A stretch of 6,925 bases of DNA from the NCBI GenBank assembly GCA_030598065.1, contig JAUVQR010000077.1, forward strand, positions 1 to 6,925. Reading direction: 5' to 3'. How positions within the stretch are numbered: the stretch's first letter is position 1; each line of letters starts with the position of its first letter. The position numbers were made by a program, and so were the translations under genes. Of this stretch, positions 1 through 5,836 are shown piece by piece. This DNA is from Planctomycetota bacterium. Lineage in GTDB: Bacteria; Planctomycetota; Brocadiia; Brocadiales; Bathyanammoxibiaceae. The notes beneath the pieces are model-generated. The model was not told the DNA's origin. It saw only the letters and a list, made by a program, of their open reading frames with translations, and did not search any database.

Positions 1-304
1 AATCAGCACGGAGAAGTGGGGAGAGAGAAAGCTTGCGTACCGTCTGGACGGGCACAGGCGGGGCACCTACATGCACGTATATTTTACCGCCCCCGGTGAG
101 GCCATTTTGGACGTTAGGCGGGACTGTCAGCTTTCCGACGCCGTATTAAGAGACTTAATCCTGCGTATTGAGAAGGTGCCGGAGCCGCCGGCAGAAACAA
201 GTGAGGTGGAGACGCCGGCAGGAACAAGTGAGGTGGAAACGCCGGTACAGGGAGAAGGCAGTTTAGAAGCCGTCGGGAAGGCCAGCGAAGAGGCCGACTC
301 CTGA
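1..304 (+). CDS. rpsF: Small ribosomal subunit protein S6 (bS6), 3' part, with acidic C-terminal tail
   Basis: This is the C-terminal 100 residues of ribosomal protein S6; the start lies before the window. The frame is open from base 2 and ends at TGA 302-304. S6 pairs with S18 on the platform of the 30S subunit and binds 16S rRNA. The visible part has the S6 core pattern: WGERKLAYRLDGHRRGTY, then a strand (MHVYFTA) and a helix ending DLILRIEK, where most S6 proteins finish. About 43 further residues follow, rich in P, E, T and S, with eleven acidic residues and one lysine. They include a nine-residue repeat (ETSEVETPA then GTSEVETPV). The tail is probably disordered. E. coli S6 also has an acidic tail, glutamylated by RimK at a terminal Glu-Glu, but this one ends EEADS. 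The next gene, ssb, starts 41 bases downstream. The rpsF-ssb-rpsR-rplI order strongly supports the call. Confidence 0.93.
   Translation, partial: ISTEKWGERKLAYRLDGHRRGTYMHVYFTAPGEAILDVRRDCQLSDAVLRDLILRIEKVPEPPAETSEVETPAGTSEVETPVQGEGSLEAVGKASEEADS
187..240 (+). repeat. 27-base tandem direct repeat, two copies, inside the rpsF tail
   Basis: Copy 1 is 187-213 and copy 2 is 214-240. They match at 25 of 27 bases; the differences are A/G in AGAAAC versus AGGAAC and G/A in GGAGAC versus GGAAAC. A third copy seems to begin at 241 (GCCGG) but decays at once. The unit is a multiple of three, so it adds nine residues (E/G-T-S-E-V-E-T-P with A or V) to the S6 tail without breaking the frame. It looks like a fairly recent in-frame duplication in a region under weak structural constraint. 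Confidence 0.9.
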
Positions 305-316
305 TTAGCAGGAGTC
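296..316 (+). other. Perfect 8-bp hairpin straddling the rpsF stop codon
   Basis: GACTCCTG (296-303) is exactly complementary to CAGGAGTC (309-316), with a 5-base loop (304-308, ATTAG). Five of the eight pairs are G-C. The rpsF stop TGA (302-304) lies across the top of the 5' arm and the first loop base. No T-tract follows (the next bases are ACAAGAAATAACC), so it is not an intrinsic terminator. It could be an RNA-processing site or a stability element between rpsF and ssb, or chance. A stem of this length is expected about once in a window this size, so its position is the main argument. Confidence 0.5.
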
Positions 317-345
317 ACAAGAAATAACCCTGAGGAAGACATGTT

Positions 346-762
346 ATGGCCAGCCTTAACAAGGTTTTTTTGATGGGGAATATGACGCGGGACCCCGAGC
401 TTCGTTACATGCAGAACGGCAAGGCGCTGGTTAGTTTTGGCTTGGCCGTTTCAAGGAGCTGGACCTCCCCGGAAGGCGAAAAGAAAGAGGACGTATGTTT
501 CGTGGATATAAGCATGTTCGGGAAAAGGGCCGAGATTATAAGCGAGTATTTTTCCAAGGGTAGCCCGATATTCATAGAAGGCCGTCTTCAGTTCAGACAG
601 TGGGAGACCAAAGAGGGCCAGAAGCGTAATGCGTTAAGAGTGGTGGCCGACGATTTCCAGTTCATAGGGCAGACCAAGAAGCAAGGCGGATCTCATGGGG
701 CAACCCGGGAGGACGCCGGAACTACACCGAAGGATGTTAATGAGGAGGAGATACCTTTTTAG
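346..762 (+). CDS. ssb: Single-stranded DNA-binding protein SSB
   Basis: This 138-residue protein coats single-stranded DNA in replication, recombination and repair, and recruits partner proteins through its C-terminal tip. The OB fold covers about residues 1-108, with the family opening NKVFLMGNMTRDPELRYMQNG and the aromatics W39 and W86 expected in DNA stacking. A short, glycine/threonine-containing linker (about 110-130) leads to the tip NEEEIPF, the acidic-hydrophobic end that binds SSB partners. The linker is shorter than in E. coli SSB (178 aa). ATG 346 is supported by AGGAAG at 333-338, seven bases upstream, and by the family N-terminus; the nearby ATG 341 is in another frame. The gene lies between rpsF and rpsR, the standard place for the primary replicative SSB, and abuts rpsR with no spacer. 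Confidence 0.97.
   Translation: MASLNKVFLMGNMTRDPELRYMQNGKALVSFGLAVSRSWTSPEGEKKEDVCFVDISMFGKRAEIISEYFSKGSPIFIEGRLQFRQWETKEGQKRNALRVVADDFQFIGQTKKQGGSHGATREDAGTTPKDVNEEEIPF
742..750 (+). promoter_or_regulatory. Shine-Dalgarno site of rpsR, inside the ssb coding end
   Basis: GAGGAGGAG lies 12 bases before the rpsR ATG at 763. The same nine bases encode the three glutamates of the SSB acidic tip (NEEEIPF). The run can pair with the 16S rRNA tail in more than one register; its 3'-most register gives slightly long but workable spacing. As ssb stops at 760-762 and rpsR starts at 763, ribosomes finishing ssb would cover this site, so coupled translation is likely. Confidence 0.75.
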
Positions 763-1011
763 ATGGCACGAGAGAGAAACAAGTCCAGGGTACAGAAGAG
801 GAAATTCGTTTACGCAAAGAAGTGCCGGTTCTGTAGAATGAACGTAGAGGAGGTAGACTACAAGGATCTGGCCAACATCCAGAAACTTGTCGCCTCTCAG
901 GGTAAGATGCTTGCCCGCAAACGCACGGGGAACTGCGCCATGCATCAGCGTTCCACCAAACGTGCCATAAAAAGGGCCCGGTACATGGCCCTGCTTCCTT
1001 ATGCGGATTAG
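763..1011 (+). CDS. rpsR: Small ribosomal subunit protein S18 (bS18), zinc-type
   Basis: This is an 82-residue S18, the rRNA-binding partner of S6 on the 30S platform. Family residues are clear: VDYKDLANIQKLV in the middle, then TKRAIKRARYMALLPY at the end. Two cysteines in a CxxC pair (C21, C24) and a later C58xxH61 (TGNCAMHQR) form a likely zinc site. This marks the C+ form of S18, as opposed to the C- form that lacks these ligands, as in E. coli. The ATG directly follows the ssb TAG, with the Shine-Dalgarno inside ssb. The length is normal and nothing is broken. rplI follows after 18 bases. In many bacteria the S6:S18 complex represses this operon by binding the rpsF leader; that leader would lie upstream of the window. 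Confidence 0.98.
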   Translation: MARERNKSRVQKRKFVYAKKCRFCRMNVEEVDYKDLANIQKLVASQGKMLARKRTGNCAMHQRSTKRAIKRARYMALLPYAD

Positions 1012-1029
1012 TTTTCCCGGAGTGACTCG

Positions 1030-1476
1030 ATGAAAATACTACTTAGGAAGAGTGTAGAAAAGCTGGGGAATATCGGTGAAGTCGTGCACGTGGCGGACGG
1101 CTATGCCAGAAACTTCCTCTTACCGAGGGGCCTGGCAACCACTGCGACCCCGGCGAACGCCAAAGAGATAGAGATTAAGAAGAGGAAAGAAGGGTTAAAG
1201 GAGAAGCTGGCCAAGGAGGGGTTGAGCCAACTCTCCAAGGAGCTTTCAGGCTTGGAGCTCAGCATCGCCGTCAAGGCCAACGAGGACGGTCGTCTCTTTG
1301 GTTCTATCGGATCCGCCATAATTGCCGAAGAGCTTATTCGCAGGGGCCATTCCGTAGAAGAAGGCTTTGTGCGCCTAGAAGAGACGATAAAAGAGTGTGG
1401 CACCTACGACGTAACCCTGGACCTCTATCCCGGTATAAACACTCAGATCAAGCTCTTTGTGGTGAGAGAGGAATAA
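1030..1476 (+). CDS. rplI: Large ribosomal subunit protein L9 (bL9)
   Basis: This is a full-length 148-residue L9, which binds 23S rRNA near the base of the L1 stalk and reaches toward the neighbouring ribosome. The N-domain (about 1-40) contains the L9 signature, GNIGEVVHVADGYARNFLLP followed by RGLA. A charged helix (about 41-75, many K and E) links it to the C-domain (about 80-148), which has the typical EDGRLFGSIGSAIIAEEL and IKECGTYDV segments. ATG 1030 is preceded by GGAG (1019-1022) at seven bases. It sits 18 bases after rpsR and 48 bases before dnaB, as in the conserved rpsF-ssb-rpsR-rplI-dnaB order. The 48-base gap holds only the dnaB ribosome-binding site and no terminator that I can see. 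Confidence 0.98.
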   Translation: MKILLRKSVEKLGNIGEVVHVADGYARNFLLPRGLATTATPANAKEIEIKKRKEGLKEKLAKEGLSQLSKELSGLELSIAVKANEDGRLFGSIGSAIIAEELIRRGHSVEEGFVRLEETIKECGTYDVTLDLYPGINTQIKLFVVREE

Positions 1477-1524
1477 CAATATTGTAGAGGGCGAAAGAGA
1501 CCTGTAGCTAGAAAAGGGAGACCT

Positions 1525-2868
1525 ATGGGAGTGCAAACCCTGGAAAAAATGCCGCCTCAGAGCGTCGAGGCGGAGACCAGCCTATTGGGAGCCATGCTTC
1601 TTGATAACACGGTAGTGGATATTGTACTGGAAAAGCGCCTCTCAAGAGACAGTTTCTACAAGACAGCCCACCGTGACCTCTTTCAGACCATAACAGAACT
1701 CTACGACAAGAATCAGGCCGTTGACCTGGTTCTGCTGAAAGAGGAGCTTGAAAGACGCGGGCTGCTGGAAAAGGTGGGTGGGCGCGATTACCTCCTGGAG
1801 CTGGAGGAGTCAGTGCCTGCGGTAGCCAACGCAGAGTACTATGCCGGTCTTATACGGGATAACGCAATAAAGAGGGGCCTTGTCGAAGTTGCGATAAAGA
1901 TACAGAAAGAAGCCTACGAAAATAAAAGCGACGTCGACGCCCTACTCGATAAATCTGAGAAACTGATATTCGACCTTGCAGAGAAGAAATACGCCTCTAC
2001 CACCCTGCACATTCATGAACTGCTGAACGAGGTCTTCCCCCGGCTGGAAAATTTGAGTGACAGGAGCAGCAGGCTCACCGGCGTGGGTACGGGTTTCTAC
2101 GACCTGGATGACCTTACATGCGGGTTACAGCCCTCGCAGCTTATCGTGGTTGCCGGCAGGCCGAGCATGGGTAAGTCAAGTTTTGTGATGAATGTGATAC
2201 AGCACGTCGGTGAGGTGGAGAAACAGGCGGTCGTGCTGTTCTCACTCGAAATGGCTGCCGAGCAGATTGCGCAGAACATGCTCTGCTCGTACGCGCGAAT
2301 TAACGCCCACAATGTGCGAAAGGGCAAGGTGTCTTCTGAGGAATTGGAAAAGCTGCCCATTGCCGCCGACAAACTCTCCCAGGCCAAGATATATATCGAT
2401 GATGCCCCGGGGCTGTCAATTGTGGCCTTGCGGTCAAAGGCGCGCCGTATGAAGGCTCAATACGGTATAGGGTTGTTGGTGGTGGATTATCTCCAGCTGA
2501 TGGACTCTTACGGCGCGGAGAACCGCCAGCAGGAGATATCAATGATATCAAGGGGGCTGAAGTCACTGGCCATGGAGCTGAGTATACCGGTTATAGCCGT
2601 TTCCCAGCTCAACCGCTCGGTCGAGATGCGGCCTGAGCGTAAACCGCGGATGTCCGACCTCAGGGAGTCCGGCTCTATCGAGCAGGATGCCGACATCGTC
2701 TTACTGCTTCATCGCGAGGGATACTATGACGCGAAAAAGAATCCCAAGGACTCGGATCTGATAATAGCCAAACAGAGAAACGGCCCCACTGACACTGTAA
2801 AGCTTACTTTCATAAACGAGTATATGCGTTTTGAGAGTGCCGCAGCTCGACAAGAAGATGATGATTGA
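1525..2868 (+). CDS. dnaB: Replicative DNA helicase DnaB
   Basis: This 447-residue protein is the hexameric 5'-3' helicase that unwinds DNA at the replication fork and works with primase. The N-terminal domain (about 8-110) opens MPPQSVEAETSLLGAMLLDN, and a linker leads to the RecA-like domain (about 180-440). Visible motifs are Walker A GRPSMGKS (211-218), SLEM (240-243), Walker B LLVVDYLQLM (317-326), the QLNRSVEMRP...SDLRESGSIEQDAD block (361-390), and KQR (416-418), the arginine-finger region. No intein or insertion interrupts it, and the length is typical. ATG 1525 has GGGAG only four bases upstream. GTG 1531, at about ten bases, is a possible alternative start and would remove two residues. 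The acidic end (RQEDDD) overlaps the start of bamA. Confidence 0.98.
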   Translation: MGVQTLEKMPPQSVEAETSLLGAMLLDNTVVDIVLEKRLSRDSFYKTAHRDLFQTITELYDKNQAVDLVLLKEELERRGLLEKVGGRDYLLELEESVPAVANAEYYAGLIRDNAIKRGLVEVAIKIQKEAYENKSDVDALLDKSEKLIFDLAEKKYASTTLHIHELLNEVFPRLENLSDRSSRLTGVGTGFYDLDDLTCGLQPSQLIVVAGRPSMGKSSFVMNVIQHVGEVEKQAVVLFSLEMAAEQIAQNMLCSYARINAHNVRKGKVSSEELEKLPIAADKLSQAKIYIDDAPGLSIVALRSKARRMKAQYGIGLLVVDYLQLMDSYGAENRQQEISMISRGLKSLAMELSIPVIAVSQLNRSVEMRPERKPRMSDLRESGSIEQDADIVLLLHREGYYDAKKNPKDSDLIIAKQRNGPTDTVKLTFINEYMRFESAAARQEDDD

Positions 2869-5236
2869 AGAAGGCACTGGATGGCTAACGCCAGGGTGTA
2901 AGAACCTTGCCGCTGTTTCTGTATTTTTTTTTGTTCTGCTATACGGAAGCACAGTCCAGGCACAAGAGGCAGAAGAAGGAAGAATCATAAGACAGATTGA
3001 GATAAAGGGCAACAAGCGCATAGGCACTGCCGCCATAAAGGGTTCGATAGGGTTGAGGGCAGGCGACCCCTATAATCCGGAGGCGGTGTCACAAGACGTC
3101 TCAAGTATCTGGGCGATGGGTTACTTTGATAACGTGGAAGTGGTTGTGGAAGACGTGGAGGGGGGGCTGAAACTTGTTTTCCTGGTCACGGAGAGGCCGG
3201 TAATTACAAGGATAGTGTTTGAGGGTAATGACAAGATTGGGAGCGGCAAGCTCAGAGACCAACTTGAGTTTAGGAGCAGGGATTATCTGAAGCATTACCT
3301 CATTAAGCTTGGCGAAGAGAGAATAAAAGACCTCTATCTGAAAGACGGATACCGGTTCGCAAAGGTGGACAGCAGGCTAAAGACGCATGACGGTGAGGTA
3401 GAGGTGATATACGAGATTAAGGAAGGCCCGAAGGTAACCGTAAAGAAGGTATTGTTCACCGGCAACGATTCCATAAGCAGCAAGAAGCTCAAGAAGCAGG
3501 TGAAGATCCGGAGAAAGCGCTTTCCGGCGCTCCTGTTCAGAGGTCTCTTTAGCAGGGATAAATTTGATGAAGATAAGGAGAGGCTGAGGGAATATTATAT
3601 AGACAAGGGGTGGTTGGACGTAAGGATTGAAGGGAATTTGGCGTACAGTAAGGATAAGAGCGAGGTCGTCGTTACCTTCGTAATCGACCAGGGAGAAAGA
3701 TACACCGTAAACAGTATAGTGGTTAATGGTAATTTGCTCTTTTCCACCCCTGAGTTACTTGCGGATATGGTGCTTTATACTGGCGGGCCTTTTCAGCCCC
3801 CGGTATTGGAGGAAGACGTAAGGAACGTTAGGACGCTGTACGGCGAGCAAGGTTTCGTAAATGCAAGGATTATTGCCAAACGTATCTTCAGCCCTATGGC
3901 GCCGAAGGTGGACATCGTATACGATATAGACCAGGGAGAGCGGCTTTATATAGAAGAGATAAAGATAAGAGGTAACGAGAGGACCGAGGACCATGTCATA
4001 CGAAGGGAATTATCGTTCTTCCCTGGAGGGAGGTTTGATAGTGTAAAGATTCGTGAGAGCCACGAGAGATTGGCGGCAACCGGGTACTTTGACAAGCAGT
4101 CACCCATGCCGGTAAATATGTTGACCGCACAGGGGTCCCGTCCCGACCAGGCCAGCATCATCGTAGACGTAAATGAGGGGCGTACGGGGCTGCTGCGTTT
4201 CGGCGGCGGCTTTGGGGTGAACTCTGGGTTCTTCGGGGACATTTCCTACACGGACAATAACTTTAATATCCTGGACCCCCCCAAGAACCTGCACGACTTC
4301 ATGTCAGGTGACGCCTTTCGGGGCGCGGGTCACGTCTTTGAAATAAAGCTCAGTCCCGGCCTGAAGCGGTCCGAGGCCTCTATAACCCTAAGTAACCCTT
4401 CTATATATGATTCGCCCTGGTCCGCCGGGGGCAGCTCGTTCATATTCAGCAGAGGGTGGACGGAATATGATGAAAAAAGAATGGGAGCACGTTTTACGCT
4501 GGGGCGGATCTTTCCGCACCACATTAGCGCGGCCCTTACCCCTGAGTTTGAGGATATTCAGATAAGTGACGTTAGTGATAATGCCGCCCTGTTCATAAAG
4601 GAGCAGCGAGGGTCTACAAGGAAGTTGGCGCTTGGTTTGAGAGCGGCCTGGGACACGCGGAATCACCCGATGTTTCCCACAAAGGGCCACCTTGTGGAAG
4701 GGAATGCGGAGGTGTCCGGTTTAGACGTTGAGGTAGTGAAATTCACGGCGTCAGCCAAGAAGTTTTTCAAGATATGGGACCCCGAATGGTGGGGCCCCCA
4801 CATCTTGGGTGTTAAGGCCTCCGTAGGGATGGTGGAGTCATACACGGACGAGAAGGTGCCTATCTTTGAGCGGTTTTGGGCCGGTGGTACGGGTTCTATA
4901 AGGGGTTTTGAGTTTCGAGGCGTTTCGCCGGTTGATAAGACGTCAGGAGACCAGATTGGGGGTAACTCCCTCATCCTGTACAGCGTTGAAGACACCTTTC
5001 CGGTCTACAAGAATCTTGTTAAGGGAGTTGTCTTTCTGGACGCAGGTAAGGCGGGCGTGGGGACAAGTGATATAGGTTTTGACGATATACGCGTGTCCGC
5101 AGGGCCAGGGGTGCGGTTCACCCTGCCCTTCTTCGGACGTATGACCATTGGTGTAGACTTTGGCTTTGCTTTAATAAAGCAGCAGGATGACAACACGAAG
5201 TTTGTTAATATCAACATCGGTGGAGGCGGATTCTAG
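2858..5236 (+). CDS. bamA: Outer membrane protein assembly factor BamA (Omp85)
   Basis: BamA is the essential outer-membrane insertase that folds beta-barrel proteins. From ATG 2858 it has 792 residues. A signal peptide (about 1-35; core LAAVSVFFFVLLY, likely cleavage VQA|Q) precedes five POTRA domains. Each POTRA opens with a strand ending in Gly-Asn, at 51-52, 123-124, 202-203, 291-292 and 372-373. The C-terminal barrel (about 443-792) carries the conserved lid-loop motif RGF at 682-684 (GGTGSIRGFEFRG). It ends in Phe, as expected for the last strand that signals barrel assembly. A tryptophan-rich stretch (KIWDPEWWGPH, 638-648) precedes a barrel strand. The start is uncertain: TTG 2831, GTG 2837, ATG 2858 and ATG 2861 are all in frame, and none has a strong Shine-Dalgarno. 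I chose 2858, which has AAGAAG just before it and overlaps dnaB by 11 bases. Tandem stops TAG-TAA close the gene. The TTG form would be 801 residues with a more basic N-terminus. Confidence 0.95.
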   Translation: MMIEEGTGWLTPGCKNLAAVSVFFFVLLYGSTVQAQEAEEGRIIRQIEIKGNKRIGTAAIKGSIGLRAGDPYNPEAVSQDVSSIWAMGYFDNVEVVVEDVEGGLKLVFLVTERPVITRIVFEGNDKIGSGKLRDQLEFRSRDYLKHYLIKLGEERIKDLYLKDGYRFAKVDSRLKTHDGEVEVIYEIKEGPKVTVKKVLFTGNDSISSKKLKKQVKIRRKRFPALLFRGLFSRDKFDEDKERLREYYIDKGWLDVRIEGNLAYSKDKSEVVVTFVIDQGERYTVNSIVVNGNLLFSTPELLADMVLYTGGPFQPPVLEEDVRNVRTLYGEQGFVNARIIAKRIFSPMAPKVDIVYDIDQGERLYIEEIKIRGNERTEDHVIRRELSFFPGGRFDSVKIRESHERLAATGYFDKQSPMPVNMLTAQGSRPDQASIIVDVNEGRTGLLRFGGGFGVNSGFFGDISYTDNNFNILDPPKNLHDFMSGDAFRGAGHVFEIKLSPGLKRSEASITLSNPSIYDSPWSAGGSSFIFSRGWTEYDEKRMGARFTLGRIFPHHISAALTPEFEDIQISDVSDNAALFIKEQRGSTRKLALGLRAAWDTRNHPMFPTKGHLVEGNAEVSGLDVEVVKFTASAKKFFKIWDPEWWGPHILGVKASVGMVESYTDEKVPIFERFWAGGTGSIRGFEFRGVSPVDKTSGDQIGGNSLILYSVEDTFPVYKNLVKGVVFLDAGKAGVGTSDIGFDDIRVSAGPGVRFTLPFFGRMTIGVDFGFALIKQQDDNTKFVNINIGGGGF
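2934..2942 (+). other. Run of nine T in the bamA signal-peptide codons
   Basis: Nine consecutive T encode the FFF of the signal-peptide core (GTA TTT TTT TTT GTT). Runs of this length are known sites of replication or transcription slippage and of sequencing error. The frame through it is consistent, because the other two frames upstream hit stops within a few codons and only this frame joins a start to the POTRA domains. I therefore read it as correct as given. Confidence 0.8.
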
Positions 5237-5266
5237 TAAGAAATTTTTTTGAAAGGAAAGTGACCG

Positions 5267-5836
5267 ATGAAGTTATGTAAACTCATGATAGTATTTGTCG
5301 CAGTGGTTGTCGTATTCCCGGTTATTGCGTCTGCAGCGGAACTGAGAGTGGGTGTGTTGAACCTTAATGACGTTTTTGAAAACTACGACAAGCGGGCGGA
5401 TATGGAGGAAGACTTTAAGGACCTGAGAGACCGCGAGGAAGACGCTCTTGTGGAGAAGCAGGATAGTCTGATGAACCTGAGGGAGGAATTGCAACTCCTG
5501 GAACAAGGTAGCGCGGCCAGGGAGGAGTTGGCGGCTGAGTTGGAGAAGAAGCTGCTCATCCTTCAGCTGGAGCAAGAGGTTGCCGCTAGGAACCTCGGCT
5601 TGAAGGAGAAGGAGTATTATGAAGAGCTGTATGTGGACATAAGTAATGCGATTGAGGAGATAGGCGAGACAGAGGGGTTTGACATAATATTAAAGAAAGA
5701 GGTTATCGAGCCCAAGAGTGCCGACCTTATGGAGCTGAGACTCAAGATTGGGATAGGTACGGTGATGTACTTTTCCGAGTCGGTGGACATTACCGAGTTG
5801 GTGGTGGAGTACTTAAACGAGAGGTATTCCGGGTGA
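5267..5836 (+). CDS. skp: Periplasmic chaperone of the Skp/OmpH family, unusually acidic
   Basis: Skp holds unfolded outer-membrane proteins in the periplasm and passes them to the BamA machine; its place directly after bamA fits. The 189-residue product has a signal peptide (hydrophobic core about 7-20, cleavage ASA|A after residue 23). The OmpH pattern follows: strand RVGVLNLNDVFENYDK, a long charged helical hairpin (about 40-130, rich in E, K and L, probably coiled coil), GFDIIL (137-142) and a closing strand/helix VMYFSESVDITELVVEYLN. Length and layout fit the family, although identity to E. coli Skp looks low. By my count the mature chain has 43 acidic and 20 basic residues, unlike the basic E. 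coli protein. ATG 5267 has AGGA (5254-5257) nine bases upstream. The last bases overlap the lpxC start. The family call is firm; equivalence to Skp in function is inferred. Confidence 0.88.
   Translation: MKLCKLMIVFVAVVVVFPVIASAAELRVGVLNLNDVFENYDKRADMEEDFKDLRDREEDALVEKQDSLMNLREELQLLEQGSAAREELAAELEKKLLILQLEQEVAARNLGLKEKEYYEELYVDISNAIEEIGETEGFDIILKKEVIEPKSADLMELRLKIGIGTVMYFSESVDITELVVEYLNERYSG
5821..5825 (+). promoter_or_regulatory. Shine-Dalgarno site deciding the lpxC GTG start
   Basis: GAGGT lies seven bases before GTG 5833, within the last codons of skp. The spacing and the GTGA stop/start overlap (5833-5836) favour this GTG over any internal start. LpxC is an enzyme whose level must be kept in balance, and a GTG start with stop-start overlap would tie its synthesis to that of the chaperone upstream. 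Confidence 0.7.

Noticed and set aside
51..304. Separate small gene starting at ATG 71
   Set aside because: The frame stays open upstream to base 2 and reads as the S6 core, so ATG 71 is an internal methionine of rpsF.
1476..1485. 10-base palindrome ACAATATTGT at the rplI stop as an operator
   Set aside because: Several 10-base palindromes are expected by chance in a window of this length, and no second copy or promoter lies nearby.
1484..1512. Promoter between rplI and dnaB
   Set aside because: TTGTAG and TAGCTA have about the right spacing, but the second matches the -10 consensus poorly. The layout favours read-through.
2881..2901. ATG 2881 as the bamA start, with GAAGG upstream
   Set aside because: It is in another frame and reaches a stop after six codons (MANARV).
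2701..3036. Minus-strand 111-codon open frame across the dnaB-bamA junction
   Set aside because: It is wholly overlapped by two well-supported + strand genes and shows no recognisable domain. The other minus-strand frames of about 100 codons (634-945, 1101-1403, 4663-4995, 6309-6656) were rejected for the same reason.
3160..3166. Run of seven G (and seven C at 4276-4282) in bamA as phase-variation tracts
   Set aside because: Both are short, sit inside POTRA and barrel codons in an intact frame, and bamA is essential, so on/off switching is unlikely.
5244..5250. Run of seven T after bamA as an intrinsic terminator
   Set aside because: No GC-rich hairpin precedes it; the bases before it are the end of bamA and tandem stops. 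It is followed at once by the skp ribosome-binding site.
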